Shown here piece by piece: positions 1 through 6,973 of a stretch of 9,750 nt of DNA. The stretch comes from Saprospiraceae bacterium UBA2365 (GTDB lineage: Bacteria > Bacteroidota > Bacteroidia > Chitinophagales > Saprospiraceae). The position numbers were made by a program, and so were the translations under genes. Position 1 is the stretch's first letter, and the number at the start of each line of letters is the position of its first letter. Location: contig DDTL01000153.1 in NCBI GenBank assembly GCA_002344345.1, positions 1-9,750 of the forward strand. Direction: 5' to 3'. The notes below the pieces were generated by a model, which worked only from the letters and a program-made list of their open reading frames with translations, made no database searches and had not been told where the DNA came from.

Positions 1-4
1 TAAG

Positions 5-30
5 TCTGAAGTTGCAAACTTCAGGCAACG
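5..30 (-). repeat. Palindromic interspersed repeat, copy 1
   Basis: The core is CTGAAGTT (6-13), GCA, AACTTCAG (17-24), a perfect 8-bp inverted repeat with a 3-nt loop. The reverse complement of 5-30 matches 6767-6792 with a single mismatch, so this is one member of a dispersed family lying in opposite orientation to the copy after the secreted-protein gene. The element may continue to the left of the window. It resembles REP-type or MITE-type intergenic repeats; no transposase is visible here to assign it to a class. Confidence 0.75.
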
Positions 31-71
31 ATTAGAATTGTAAACAGTTATGAGGTTGGAAGGACGAAAGT

Positions 72-97
72 CAGTTGTGGCAAACTTCAGACAACTG
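72..97 (-). repeat. Palindromic interspersed repeat, copy 2
   Basis: The arms CAGTTGT (72-78) and ACAACTG (91-97) form a perfect 7-bp stem around a 12-nt loop. Bases 80-95 are the exact reverse complement of 6768-6783. This copy therefore shares its sequence with the other two members but closes its hairpin with different arms. Copies 1 and 2 lie about 40 bases apart, as paired REP-like elements often do. Confidence 0.65.
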
Positions 98-144
98 CGA
101 TAAAACAATCATTATTAAAACCATTTATTATTTTTGTTGTACCG

Positions 145-161
145 CATTGCAGGCAGCAATG
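145..161 (+). promoter_or_regulatory. Small hairpin upstream of the glycyl radical enzyme gene
   Basis: CATTGC (145-150) and GCAATG (156-161) form a perfect 6-bp stem with a 5-base loop, followed by TTTT at 162-165. It lies 34 bases before the annotated start of the glycyl radical enzyme. It could be the weak terminator of a gene left of the window, an operator, or part of the leader of this operon; the sequence alone does not decide. TTTTG repeats nearby (162-166, 172-176) resemble the TTTG part of the Bacteroidota -7 element, but I could not place a convincing promoter pair. Confidence 0.3.
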
Positions 162-195
162 TTTTGACGACTTTTGACATTCAAATTTTTGAGGT

Positions 196-2670
196 ATGCA
201 GAGTGTAAAGGAACTGTTAGGGAAACCTGATATATCGGGAAAACCGGAAAGAATGCCAGCCAGCGAAGGCAATTTTTACCCTTTGGATAAGCATTCCGGA
301 CCGGGTATGAATGACCGTATCCGGCGACTCAGAAAACGTAGTTATGATACGACTCCTTCCATTTCCATCGAACGGGCATTGCACCAAACCGCCTTTTATA
401 AAGAAAACCTTGGAAAGTATTCCATTCCGGTATTGCGCGCCCTCAGTTTTCTCGATCATTGCCAAAAGAAAACCATTTACATTGGAGAAGATGAACTCAT
501 TGTAGGCGAACGCGGGCCGGCACCAAAAGCCGTGCCGACATTTCCTGAACTTACGTGCCACAGTATAGAAGACTTTCAGGTGCTGAATTCACGGGAACAG
601 CAACCTTATATCGTCCTTCCGGAAGATATTGATACCTACGAAAAAGAAGTCATACCTTACTGGAAAGGCAGAACACAAAGAGAACGGATCTTCAATCATG
701 TGCCCGAAACATGGAAAAATGCTTATGAAGCCGGCGTTTTTACGGAGTTCATGGAACAAAGAGCTCCCGGACATACTACTTTGGATGGAAAGATCTACCA
801 AAAAGGTATGCTTGATTTCAAAAATGAGATCAAAACTCAATTGGGATCATTGGATTTTTTAAATGATCCGGATGCAACCGACAGGTCAGAACAGTTGACA
901 GCAATGGATATCGCATGCGACGCCATCATCGTTTTTGCAGAAAGACATGCACAAATGGCTTTGGAAATGGCTGATAATGAACCCGATGAAATGAGAGCCG
1001 GAGAACTCAGACAAATAGCAGAAGTATGCAGGAAAGTGCCGGCTCATGCCCCCGCCAATCTTTGGGAGGCGATCCAGATGTATTGGTTCGTTCACCTGGG
1101 AACCATCACCGAACTTAACGGTTGGGATGCCATGAATCCCGGGCATTTTGATCAGCATTTAGCACCTTTTTATGAAAAAGAGATGCAGGCAGGCACTCTG
1201 ACCCGTGAGAAAGCCAAAGAATTGTTGTCCTGTTTCTGGATCAAGGTCAACAATCATCCGGCTCCGCCCAAGGTAGGGATCACAGCCAGGGAAAGTGGTA
1301 CATACAATGATTTTACCAACATCAACATCGGTGGGATCACTCCTGATGGATTGAACGGGGTCAGCGACATTTCCTACATCATGTTGGAGGTCATCGAGGA
1401 ACTTCATTTATTGCAGCCGGGCAATTCTGTTCATATTAGCGATCAGACACCGGATGAGTTTCTCCATGCAGCCTGCAGATTGATCAGGCAGGGACACGGT
1501 TATCCTTCGGTTTTCAACCCGGATCTTTATGTTCGCCAGATGGTCAAAATGGGTAAAAGTCTGCACGATGCGAGGGAAGGCGGTTGCAGTGGTTGCATCG
1601 AAACCGGCGCCTTTGGAAAAGAGGCTTTTTTGCTTACAGGTTACCTGAATGTGCCTAAAATCCTGGAGATCACACTGCATAATGGCATCGACCCGCTCTC
1701 CGGCAAAAAAGTTGGTCCGGAAACAGGAGCACCGGATTCTTTTGAAAATTTTGAAGATTTATATCTTGCTTTCATCCGTCAACTGGAATTTTTTACTGAT
1801 CAGAAGATCCGTGTGAGCAATTACATCGACAGAATGTTTGCGAAATATGCTCCTGCGCCCTTTCTTTCAGTAGTGATCGATGACTGCATTGCCAAAGGAA
1901 AGGATTATTACAATGGCGGGCCCCGCTATAACACCAATTATATTCAGTGTACCGGACTGGCAACAGTTGCTGACAGTCTCTCTGTCTTTAAAAAACACGT
2001 TTTTGAAGATGGTAAGTTCAAAATAGGTGAATTGATGGCAGCAGTGGATTTGAATTATGAGGGATTTGAAAAAATGCGGCATTTTATACTTAACCGCACG
2101 CCCTTTTTTGGCAATGATGATGATTTTGCGGATGATATTGCGGTGATGGTTTACAAGGATTTGTTGAAGGCAATAGACGGCAAGCCCAATACAAAAGGAG
2201 AATCATTTCACCTTAATATGTTGTCGACTACCTGCCACATATATTTTGGAAAAGTACTGGGAGCCACCCCGAACGGGAGATTGGCTGGTAAATCTATATC
2301 AGATGGCACATCGCCTTCACATGGTTGCGATACGAATGGCCCGACAGCTGTGATGAAATCACTTTCCAAGCTGGATCAATCCCTTTCAGGAGGTACTTTA
2401 CTCAACCTACGTTTTCTTCCCGGCCTGCTGCGTAATGAACCGGAAATCAGAAAACTTGGTTCGCTGATCCGTACCTATTTCAGGATGGGGGGCCATCATG
2501 TTCAGTTCAATGTAGTAGATACAGCTACATTGCTGGCAGCGCAGAAAACCCCCGAAGACTATAAGGATCTATTGGTAAGAATGGCAGGTTACAGCGATTA
2601 TTTCAACGATATGAACAGTGATCTGCAGCAGGAAGTCATTGACCGCACTCAGAATGAATCACTTGGATGA
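196..2670 (+). CDS. hypD: Glycyl radical enzyme, probable trans-4-hydroxy-L-proline dehydratase
   Basis: An 824-residue pyruvate formate-lyase-fold enzyme. The C-terminal motif RMAGYSDYF carries the radical glycine at Gly798; the active-site loop GGCSGCIETG carries the thiyl cysteine Cys467 and acid/base Glu469. From memory of the C. difficile HypD structure (789 residues: Phe152, His160, Asp278, Ser334, Phe340, Cys434, Glu436, Tyr450, Thr645, Gly765), all ten positions are matched at a fixed +33 offset: Phe185, His193, Asp311, Ser367, Phe373, Cys467, Glu469, Tyr483, Thr678, Gly798. The expected reaction is radical dehydration of trans-4-hydroxy-L-proline to pyrroline-5-carboxylate in the cytosol without oxygen. 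The 331-residue Cys-to-Gly spacing fits HypD or glycerol dehydratase and is shorter than in 4-hydroxyphenylacetate decarboxylase; no small decarboxylase subunit lies nearby. The start is uncertain: ATG 196 directly follows an in-frame stop and adds about 33 N-terminal residues, whereas Met38 (307) would give 787 residues, close to family size. The activase gene follows 28 bases downstream. Confidence 0.85.
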   Translation: MQSVKELLGKPDISGKPERMPASEGNFYPLDKHSGPGMNDRIRRLRKRSYDTTPSISIERALHQTAFYKENLGKYSIPVLRALSFLDHCQKKTIYIGEDELIVGERGPAPKAVPTFPELTCHSIEDFQVLNSREQQPYIVLPEDIDTYEKEVIPYWKGRTQRERIFNHVPETWKNAYEAGVFTEFMEQRAPGHTTLDGKIYQKGMLDFKNEIKTQLGSLDFLNDPDATDRSEQLTAMDIACDAIIVFAERHAQMALEMADNEPDEMRAGELRQIAEVCRKVPAHAPANLWEAIQMYWFVHLGTITELNGWDAMNPGHFDQHLAPFYEKEMQAGTLTREKAKELLSCFWIKVNNHPAPPKVGITARESGTYNDFTNINIGGITPDGLNGVSDISYIMLEVIEELHLLQPGNSVHISDQTPDEFLHAACRLIRQGHGYPSVFNPDLYVRQMVKMGKSLHDAREGGCSGCIETGAFGKEAFLLTGYLNVPKILEITLHNGIDPLSGKKVGPETGAPDSFENFEDLYLAFIRQLEFFTDQKIRVSNYIDRMFAKYAPAPFLSVVIDDCIAKGKDYYNGGPRYNTNYIQCTGLATVADSLSVFKKHVFEDGKFKIGELMAAVDLNYEGFEKMRHFILNRTPFFGNDDDFADDIAVMVYKDLLKAIDGKPNTKGESFHLNMLSTTCHIYFGKVLGATPNGRLAGKSISDGTSPSHGCDTNGPTAVMKSLSKLDQSLSGGTLLNLRFLPGLLRNEPEIRKLGSLIRTYFRMGGHHVQFNVVDTATLLAAQKTPEDYKDLLVRMAGYSDYFNDMNSDLQQEVIDRTQNESLG

Positions 2671-2698
2671 CATCACTTAAAGAAAAGGTTTAATATTA

Positions 2699-3637
2699 AT
2701 GAAGGGGAAACACGCTTTGGTCAATGAACAAAACCAGCGACTGGTGTTCGACATCAGGAAGTTTTCCATACATGATGGACCGGGTATCCGAATGACGATT
2801 TTTATGAAAGGGTGTCCTTTGCACTGTTCATGGTGTCACAATCCTGAAGGGATTTCATCTCACCCGGAAAAGTATTATGATAAGGCGAAATGTATTGGAT
2901 GCCTCGATTGTTTGGATATCTGTGCAAAGCATGCCACTTCTATGACTTCAAAAGGTATTGTTACGGATGATGAATTGTGTGTGCTTTGCGGCGAATGCGC
3001 AGATGTTTGCCCTCCGATGGCGACCGAAATGTCTGCAAAGTATTATAGTGTTGCGCAAATCATGGATTTGGTTGTCAGGGAAAAGCCATTCCTGCAGCAA
3101 TCGGGTGGGGGCATAACGGTCTCAGGAGGTGAACCCCTGATCGAACCGGAATTTACTTTTGATTTGTTGGATGCGTGTGGTAAAACTGGCATTCATCGGG
3201 CTGTGGACACTTCAGGTTTTGTGAAAAAAGAGGTGATAATGGAGGCAGCAGAGCGGGCAGAGTTGTTTTTATATGATTTGAAAATGATGGATTCCGCATT
3301 GCACCGTCGCTGGACAGGTGTTCCGAATGAGATGATCCTTTCCAATCTGAGATTGATCGCAACATTGAATGTCGATTTGAATATTCGCATTCCGGTGATC
3401 GGCGGTGTGAATGCGACTGTTGAAAATGCGGTGGCATCAGCAGTTTTTATTGCCGGATTGGAAAAGAAACCTTTAAGCATTCAGTTGTTGCCTTATCATA
3501 TAGCTGGGTCAGCTAAGTATGAAAAATTGGGTAGGTTGATTCCGGATCATGGGTTCCAGGTGCCGGAAGTAAACGATTTAGAGCTAATCAAGGAGGTATT
3601 TGAAAGCTATGGACTACCTGTGATGGTAGGGCATTAA
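2699..3637 (+). CDS. Glycyl radical enzyme activating enzyme (radical SAM)
   Basis: A 312-residue radical-SAM activase. Near the N-terminus, after the typical FSIHDGPGIR segment, Cys39-X3-Cys43-X2-Cys46 binds the SAM-cleaving 4Fe-4S cluster. A ferredoxin-like insert follows with two further four-Cys sets, Cys65/68/71/75 and Cys94/97/100/104, as in activases of the HypD, HPAD and glycerol-dehydratase type and unlike the short PFL activase. SGGEP (142-146) is the SAM-binding motif. Its role is to abstract hydrogen from Gly798 of the enzyme encoded 28 bases upstream, using reduced flavodoxin or ferredoxin. The tight spacing, shared strand and downstream terminator indicate one transcript. No Shine-Dalgarno is evident before ATG 2699 (TTAATATTA precedes it), as is usual in Bacteroidota. 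The recognisable family sequence begins at residue 15, so the start is not fully fixed. The gene is intact. Confidence 0.95.
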   Translation: MKGKHALVNEQNQRLVFDIRKFSIHDGPGIRMTIFMKGCPLHCSWCHNPEGISSHPEKYYDKAKCIGCLDCLDICAKHATSMTSKGIVTDDELCVLCGECADVCPPMATEMSAKYYSVAQIMDLVVREKPFLQQSGGGITVSGGEPLIEPEFTFDLLDACGKTGIHRAVDTSGFVKKEVIMEAAERAELFLYDLKMMDSALHRRWTGVPNEMILSNLRLIATLNVDLNIRIPVIGGVNATVENAVASAVFIAGLEKKPLSIQLLPYHIAGSAKYEKLGRLIPDHGFQVPEVNDLELIKEVFESYGLPVMVGH

Positions 3638-3750
3638 TTCAGACTTCTGATAAACTTTTTTTGAGGTGCAGGGAGCGACAGGCAGCTTTTTTTCGTTATG
3701 GTCTTGTAAGTTTTTTTCATAGTTAAAAAAAGCAATATACTCTTAATGAA

Positions 3751-3788
3751 AAGGAGATGGTCGAAAGCGGTTCATCTCTTTTTTTTTT
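3751..3788 (+). terminator. Rho-independent terminator of the hypD operon
   Basis: GAGATG (3754-3759) pairs with CATCTC (3773-3778). The stem extends outward through a G-T wobble and two A-T pairs (AAG 3751-3753 with TTT 3779-3781), and the loop is 13 bases. An uninterrupted run of ten T (3779-3788) follows. It lies about 115 bases after the activase stop codon and is the best terminator-like structure in the gap. Confidence 0.7.
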
Positions 3789-3878
3789 GGAAAAACAAAT
3801 TATTATCTGCGTTTTTCTGAAGATCTGCAGGAACCACGAAAATGGACAATTTAGAAATGAATTGGCATTTTTATTTAC

Positions 3879-4034
3879 TTTATGAACTTTCAACTTTAAG
3901 AACTTTCTACTTTACAAGCTTTCCGCTTTACAAACTTTCCACTTTACAAACTTTCCACTTTACAAACTTTCCACTTTAAGAACTTTCCACTTTAAGAACT
4001 TTCCACTTTAAGAACTTTCCACTTTACAAACTTA
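3879..4034 (+). repeat. 16-bp tandem repeat array, about 9.75 copies
   Basis: The unit is TTTACAAACTTTCCAC, repeated head to tail without spacers. Copies 4-6 (3927-3974) are identical; copies 7-9 (3975-4022) are identical to each other and differ only by AG for CA at unit positions 5-6. Copies 1-3 are more diverged, and the tenth stops after 12 bases. Each unit is itself two imperfect 8-mers built on CTTT. The period is not a multiple of three, so it encodes no repeated peptide. This is a VNTR-like array between the hypD operon and the secreted-protein gene. Confidence 0.95.
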
Positions 4035-4456
4035 CTCGAGCCTGGGTAGTAGTTTTTCAATGCTGGGTTGTAATTTTACCAGGATGAGTATAAACCAAAC
4101 GGGCAAGTACTAAGCACAAGGTTCTGTCATAAGCCATCACATTCGCTATAATCTAACCTGACCTTAAGATCGTAATTTCTCTAAATTATTCAATTTGTTT
4201 ATAACTTAAATCGGGTAAGATCTACCTGTAAGAAGAAGTGGTTCAACAGATATTGGTATATTTTCATGATCCTTACAGTTGAATTTTCTGCTCTTTTTTG
4301 CAGGATTAATGTGAAAACTATGTGAGGTGAATTAATCTGAACCAGGAAAAAAATATTTTTTAAGAATTATTCCTAACTTTATGCTTTCAACTAATTCCTG
4401 TAAATAAAATTGGTAAATCGGGTGCATTCTGATAAAGTACACAAAATTCTGAAGAT

Positions 4457-6733
4457 ATGAAAAAAGCTATCCTATTGATGTTCGCAACTGTTTTTCTTCA
4501 CTTTATAAATACACAGGCTCAGGATTGTACGATGCCGGGCAATACCTGTCAGGAAGCCATGCATGTATTTGATCTGGTCACTGATCCGTTATATTTGACC
4601 ATTCATGAGCAATGTACAGACCTTTGTCTTGAAGGTGCTACGCCCGATACATCGGCAGTGGATGGTTGTGGTTTCAACCAATCTCCCACAGTCTGGGTTC
4701 AGATTGGTACGGACAATGTGCCACCTGTTGCCCTTATTACAACAATAGTACCTCATGGTATCTGGAAACCTCTATGGTCAGTTTTTTACAGCCCAACCAA
4801 CAACTGCAATGACCTGATACCGATCAATAATTTTGAAAATACAGGCAATTGTTTTGATGGCAATACAACTACTCCGATCATCAACAATATTAAAACCTAT
4901 TGGATCGCCATCATTGCGGATCCGAACGGACCACCGGTAGACAATCCGAATTTCACTTTGTGCGCTTTTACCAGGGTGGAAGCTTTGACCTGTATCGGGC
5001 CAACCGGTGGATGCTACGAGAATGAACCTTCTTTGAGATGGGTTGCTACATGGAGAGAGAATGGCGGAGATTTGAACGGACCTTTTTGTCCGGGAGAAAC
5101 GGTGACTTTTGAAATGTCTTATATCTTCGAACCAATAGCTTCACAGGTGGCCTGGTTCCATGGCATCATCCCTGATTTTGGATCAGGTTGGGATCTGGTC
5201 AATTTTGACTGGGATGGCTATCTGCCAGTTGCTAATGGTACCACTGCAACTTTCCATGAGGAAGGATCCGATTGTGAAGCGGTTGTACGCCGGACATTTC
5301 CCCACCTTTGCACATTCAGGGATGAGTTTGGCATCCTACGCATGAGACATATAGAATGTGATGACGATTTTACCGATTGTTTAACAACGGGATTGAGCAA
5401 AGATCAGGGTGTGCTGCCAAATGGTTATTTCTGGCTGACTAATGGCAATTCTCCGACATGTCTGAATGATTCCTGCAAGCCTGGAAATCGCTGGGGTATC
5501 GGGAATAATACAGCACAGGTGACCTGGACTTACACGATTCGGGTCCGGGAATTTGAAGATCCCTTGGAATGTGAACGGAATAAAGATCTTAAAATGTCCT
5601 TTCTTGCCTTCTCTGATGATGGTGCAGGTTGCTGGCAAGATTCACCATCCTGTCTGCTCGACAAAAAGCAATACAGCCCGCCTTACGTCATTTCAACTGA
5701 CGAATTATTTAATTTGCCTGAAGTGATTGTAGGTGATTCATTTGTTTGTGAAGGTGAAAAATTGAGTATTTCTGTACAAACCAGTGACGGGTCTGATCAA
5801 GATATTGAAGTTTGGTTCGCTGAGAATGAATTTGTTACGGGTATGAAAAACCATACGTTTGCCGGAGGATCAGGCATCATGGATGATACGTTGTCAATCA
5901 TTGGATCAGATTGCGAACAACAGGAAGTCAAATATTTTGCCAGGGTCAGAAAACTATTGAACTGTGGAGTCATGACACCAGTAGATACATTCAGCGTAAC
6001 TGTGTGGCCAAAGCCATTAATGACAGCCCAGGCGGATACCATTTGTAACGGAAATTTGCCATCGGAACTGGAAATAACCAACCATTGTGGAGATCAGGAA
6101 AATATCCATTCTAACTGGACTCATGTTGCTACCGGCTTGACCGGATCCGGATATGTTATTCCGCTTAACAGCTCTTTTGAACATGGATTGAATCAATTTA
6201 TAATCGATTTATTTTATGATTGGGGATGTACCGAAACGGATACCCTGGATATAGAAATCATTGGAATTGACACCACTGTTTTGGAGCAGGTGGATACACT
6301 GACATCATTGCAATCCGGCGCCCTTTATCAGTGGCTGAATTGTAACGATGGGTTTATGAAGGTACCCGATGCAACGGATCAATCCTTTACGCCTTTAAAA
6401 TCAGGATCTTATGCTGTTGAGATCACTTTAAATCAATGCATAGATACATCTTTGTGTCATGTCCTGATTCTAACCGACATCATTGAGAACAATTTCGGGA
6501 GTGATCTCAGCGTATATCCGAATCCATCTCAGGGAAAGGTCAAAATAGTGTTGCCTGGCTTCTTTGATGAAATAGAAGTCAGCGCAAAGAACATTTCCGG
6601 GGTGACCACGAGCCGGAAAACATATCAGCATGCAGAGCTCATTGACTTTGAAATCGAAGGGCCACCTGATATCTATTTCATCCATATTGCTTCTCCGGGG
6701 AGATTTGCGATGGTGAGGATATTGAAATTGTAG
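4457..6733 (+). CDS. Secreted T9SS cargo protein with C-terminal sorting domain
   Basis: A 758-residue exported protein of unknown function. Residues 1-22 form a Sec signal peptide: MKK, a hydrophobic core, then a cleavage site after TQAQ. The C-terminus (about 684-758) is a type A T9SS sorting domain: SVYPNPSQGKV with YPNP at 687-690, a YFIHI strand, and a terminal basic ILKL tail. It predicts passage through the outer membrane by the Por/T9SS machinery and release or surface attachment. The first 400 residues are Cys-, Trp- and Gly-rich, with CxxxxxxC-type pairs suggesting disulphides; I recognise no enzyme motif there. Residues from about 420 to 600 look like beta-sandwich repeats (VCEGEKLSISV, DTICNGNLPSELEI). 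Residues about 605-672 form an Ig-like repeat (YQWLNC at 624, GSYAVEI at 650) of a style common in Saprospiraceae surface proteins. It is far from its neighbours and probably transcribed alone. Adhesin or structural surface protein is the best guess; that is inference. Confidence 0.9.
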   Translation: MKKAILLMFATVFLHFINTQAQDCTMPGNTCQEAMHVFDLVTDPLYLTIHEQCTDLCLEGATPDTSAVDGCGFNQSPTVWVQIGTDNVPPVALITTIVPHGIWKPLWSVFYSPTNNCNDLIPINNFENTGNCFDGNTTTPIINNIKTYWIAIIADPNGPPVDNPNFTLCAFTRVEALTCIGPTGGCYENEPSLRWVATWRENGGDLNGPFCPGETVTFEMSYIFEPIASQVAWFHGIIPDFGSGWDLVNFDWDGYLPVANGTTATFHEEGSDCEAVVRRTFPHLCTFRDEFGILRMRHIECDDDFTDCLTTGLSKDQGVLPNGYFWLTNGNSPTCLNDSCKPGNRWGIGNNTAQVTWTYTIRVREFEDPLECERNKDLKMSFLAFSDDGAGCWQDSPSCLLDKKQYSPPYVISTDELFNLPEVIVGDSFVCEGEKLSISVQTSDGSDQDIEVWFAENEFVTGMKNHTFAGGSGIMDDTLSIIGSDCEQQEVKYFARVRKLLNCGVMTPVDTFSVTVWPKPLMTAQADTICNGNLPSELEITNHCGDQENIHSNWTHVATGLTGSGYVIPLNSSFEHGLNQFIIDLFYDWGCTETDTLDIEIIGIDTTVLEQVDTLTSLQSGALYQWLNCNDGFMKVPDATDQSFTPLKSGSYAVEITLNQCIDTSLCHVLILTDIIENNFGSDLSVYPNPSQGKVKIVLPGFFDEIEVSAKNISGVTTSRKTYQHAELIDFEIEGPPDIYFIHIASPGRFAMVRILKL

Positions 6734-6766
6734 ATGTATGATGACTTATTGTCCTGAATATTAATG

Positions 6767-6813
6767 CGTTGTCTGAAGTTTGCAACTTCAGAAGTCACAA
6801 TCTTCAAACAACG
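6767..6813 (+). repeat. Palindromic interspersed repeat, copy 3
   Basis: It contains CTGAAGTT (6773-6780), TGC, AACTTCAG (6784-6791), the exact reverse complement of the core at 6-24. The outer arms CGTTGTCTGAAG (6767-6778) and CTTCAAACAACG (6802-6813) are complementary at 11 of 12 positions. The element can therefore fold either as the short inner hairpin or as a longer outer one. It lies 34 bases after the secreted-protein stop codon, where it could also serve as a 3' transcript boundary, although no T-run follows. Confidence 0.8.
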
Positions 6814-6830
6814 AGGATGAGCAACCAATA

Positions 6831-6858
6831 TTGAAAAATGGATAAAGACTATTATAAA
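6831..6858 (+). promoter_or_regulatory. Possible promoter of the SH3b-NERD gene
   Basis: TTGAAA (6831-6836) and TATAAA (6853-6858) are separated by 16 bases, each one base off the classical -35/-10 consensus. The primary sigma factor of Bacteroidota usually prefers TTTG and TAnnTTTG boxes, so this match may be fortuitous in AT-rich DNA. It would give a leader of about 110 bases that includes the CTCTGTG repeats. Confidence 0.25.
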
Positions 6859-6912
6859 ATTACACGGAGAAATGGAATATTGGTGAAATTGTAATGAATG
6901 GCAAAATAAACC

Positions 6913-6950
6913 CTCTGTGGTGTTCTGTGCCTACTCAGTGAAACTCTGTG
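6913..6950 (+). repeat. Four CTCTGTG-like heptamers at one-turn spacing
   Basis: CTCTGTG (6913), TTCTGTG (6923), CTCAGTG (6934) and CTCTGTG (6944) recur every 10-11 bases just upstream of the SH3b-NERD gene. The run covers the GTG at 6917 that opens the longest reading frame, which is one reason to prefer ATG 6974 as the true start. Similar TCTGTG-rich strings are familiar to me as dispersed intergenic repeats in environmental bacteria. Confidence 0.6.
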
Positions 6951-6973
6951 CAACAAAATTTTTTAACCCTTGT

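Larger units (their letters stand above)
3638..4456. other. Long intergenic region with terminator and tandem array
   Basis: These 819 bases contain no convincing gene. From left to right they hold T-rich stretches with a long-loop inverted repeat (GCTTTTTTT at 3685-3693, AAAAAAAGC at 3725-3733), then a hairpin/T-tract terminator, the 16-bp tandem array, and about 420 bases of AT-rich sequence before the secreted-protein gene. TAACTTTA near 4373 resembles the Bacteroidota -7 element (TAnnTTTG) about 80 bases before that gene, but no TTTG box sits at the right distance, so I do not call a promoter. Confidence 0.6.

Noticed and set aside
196..2670. 4-hydroxyphenylacetate, phenylacetate or indoleacetate decarboxylase
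   Set aside because: The CIE active site is compatible, but the protein is shorter, the Cys-to-Gly spacing is 331 rather than about 370, no small subunit gene is present, and HypD-specific positions all match.
3153..3480. Minus-strand open frames opposite the activase, and similar ones opposite the other genes
   Set aside because: They are antisense shadows of strongly conserved + strand genes, with no motifs or credible starts of their own.
3685..3733. GCTTTTTTT / AAAAAAAGC inverted repeat as the operon terminator
   Set aside because: It is a long-loop, almost purely A-T stem and far weaker than the hairpin/T-tract at 3751-3788.
3879..4034. CRISPR array
   Set aside because: Units are 16 bp, contiguous and without unique spacers; no cas genes are present.
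6917..6973. GTG start giving a 362-residue SH3b-NERD protein
   Set aside because: The extra codons overlap the CTCTGTG repeats and place odd Cys-rich residues before a normal membrane-anchor start at ATG 6974.
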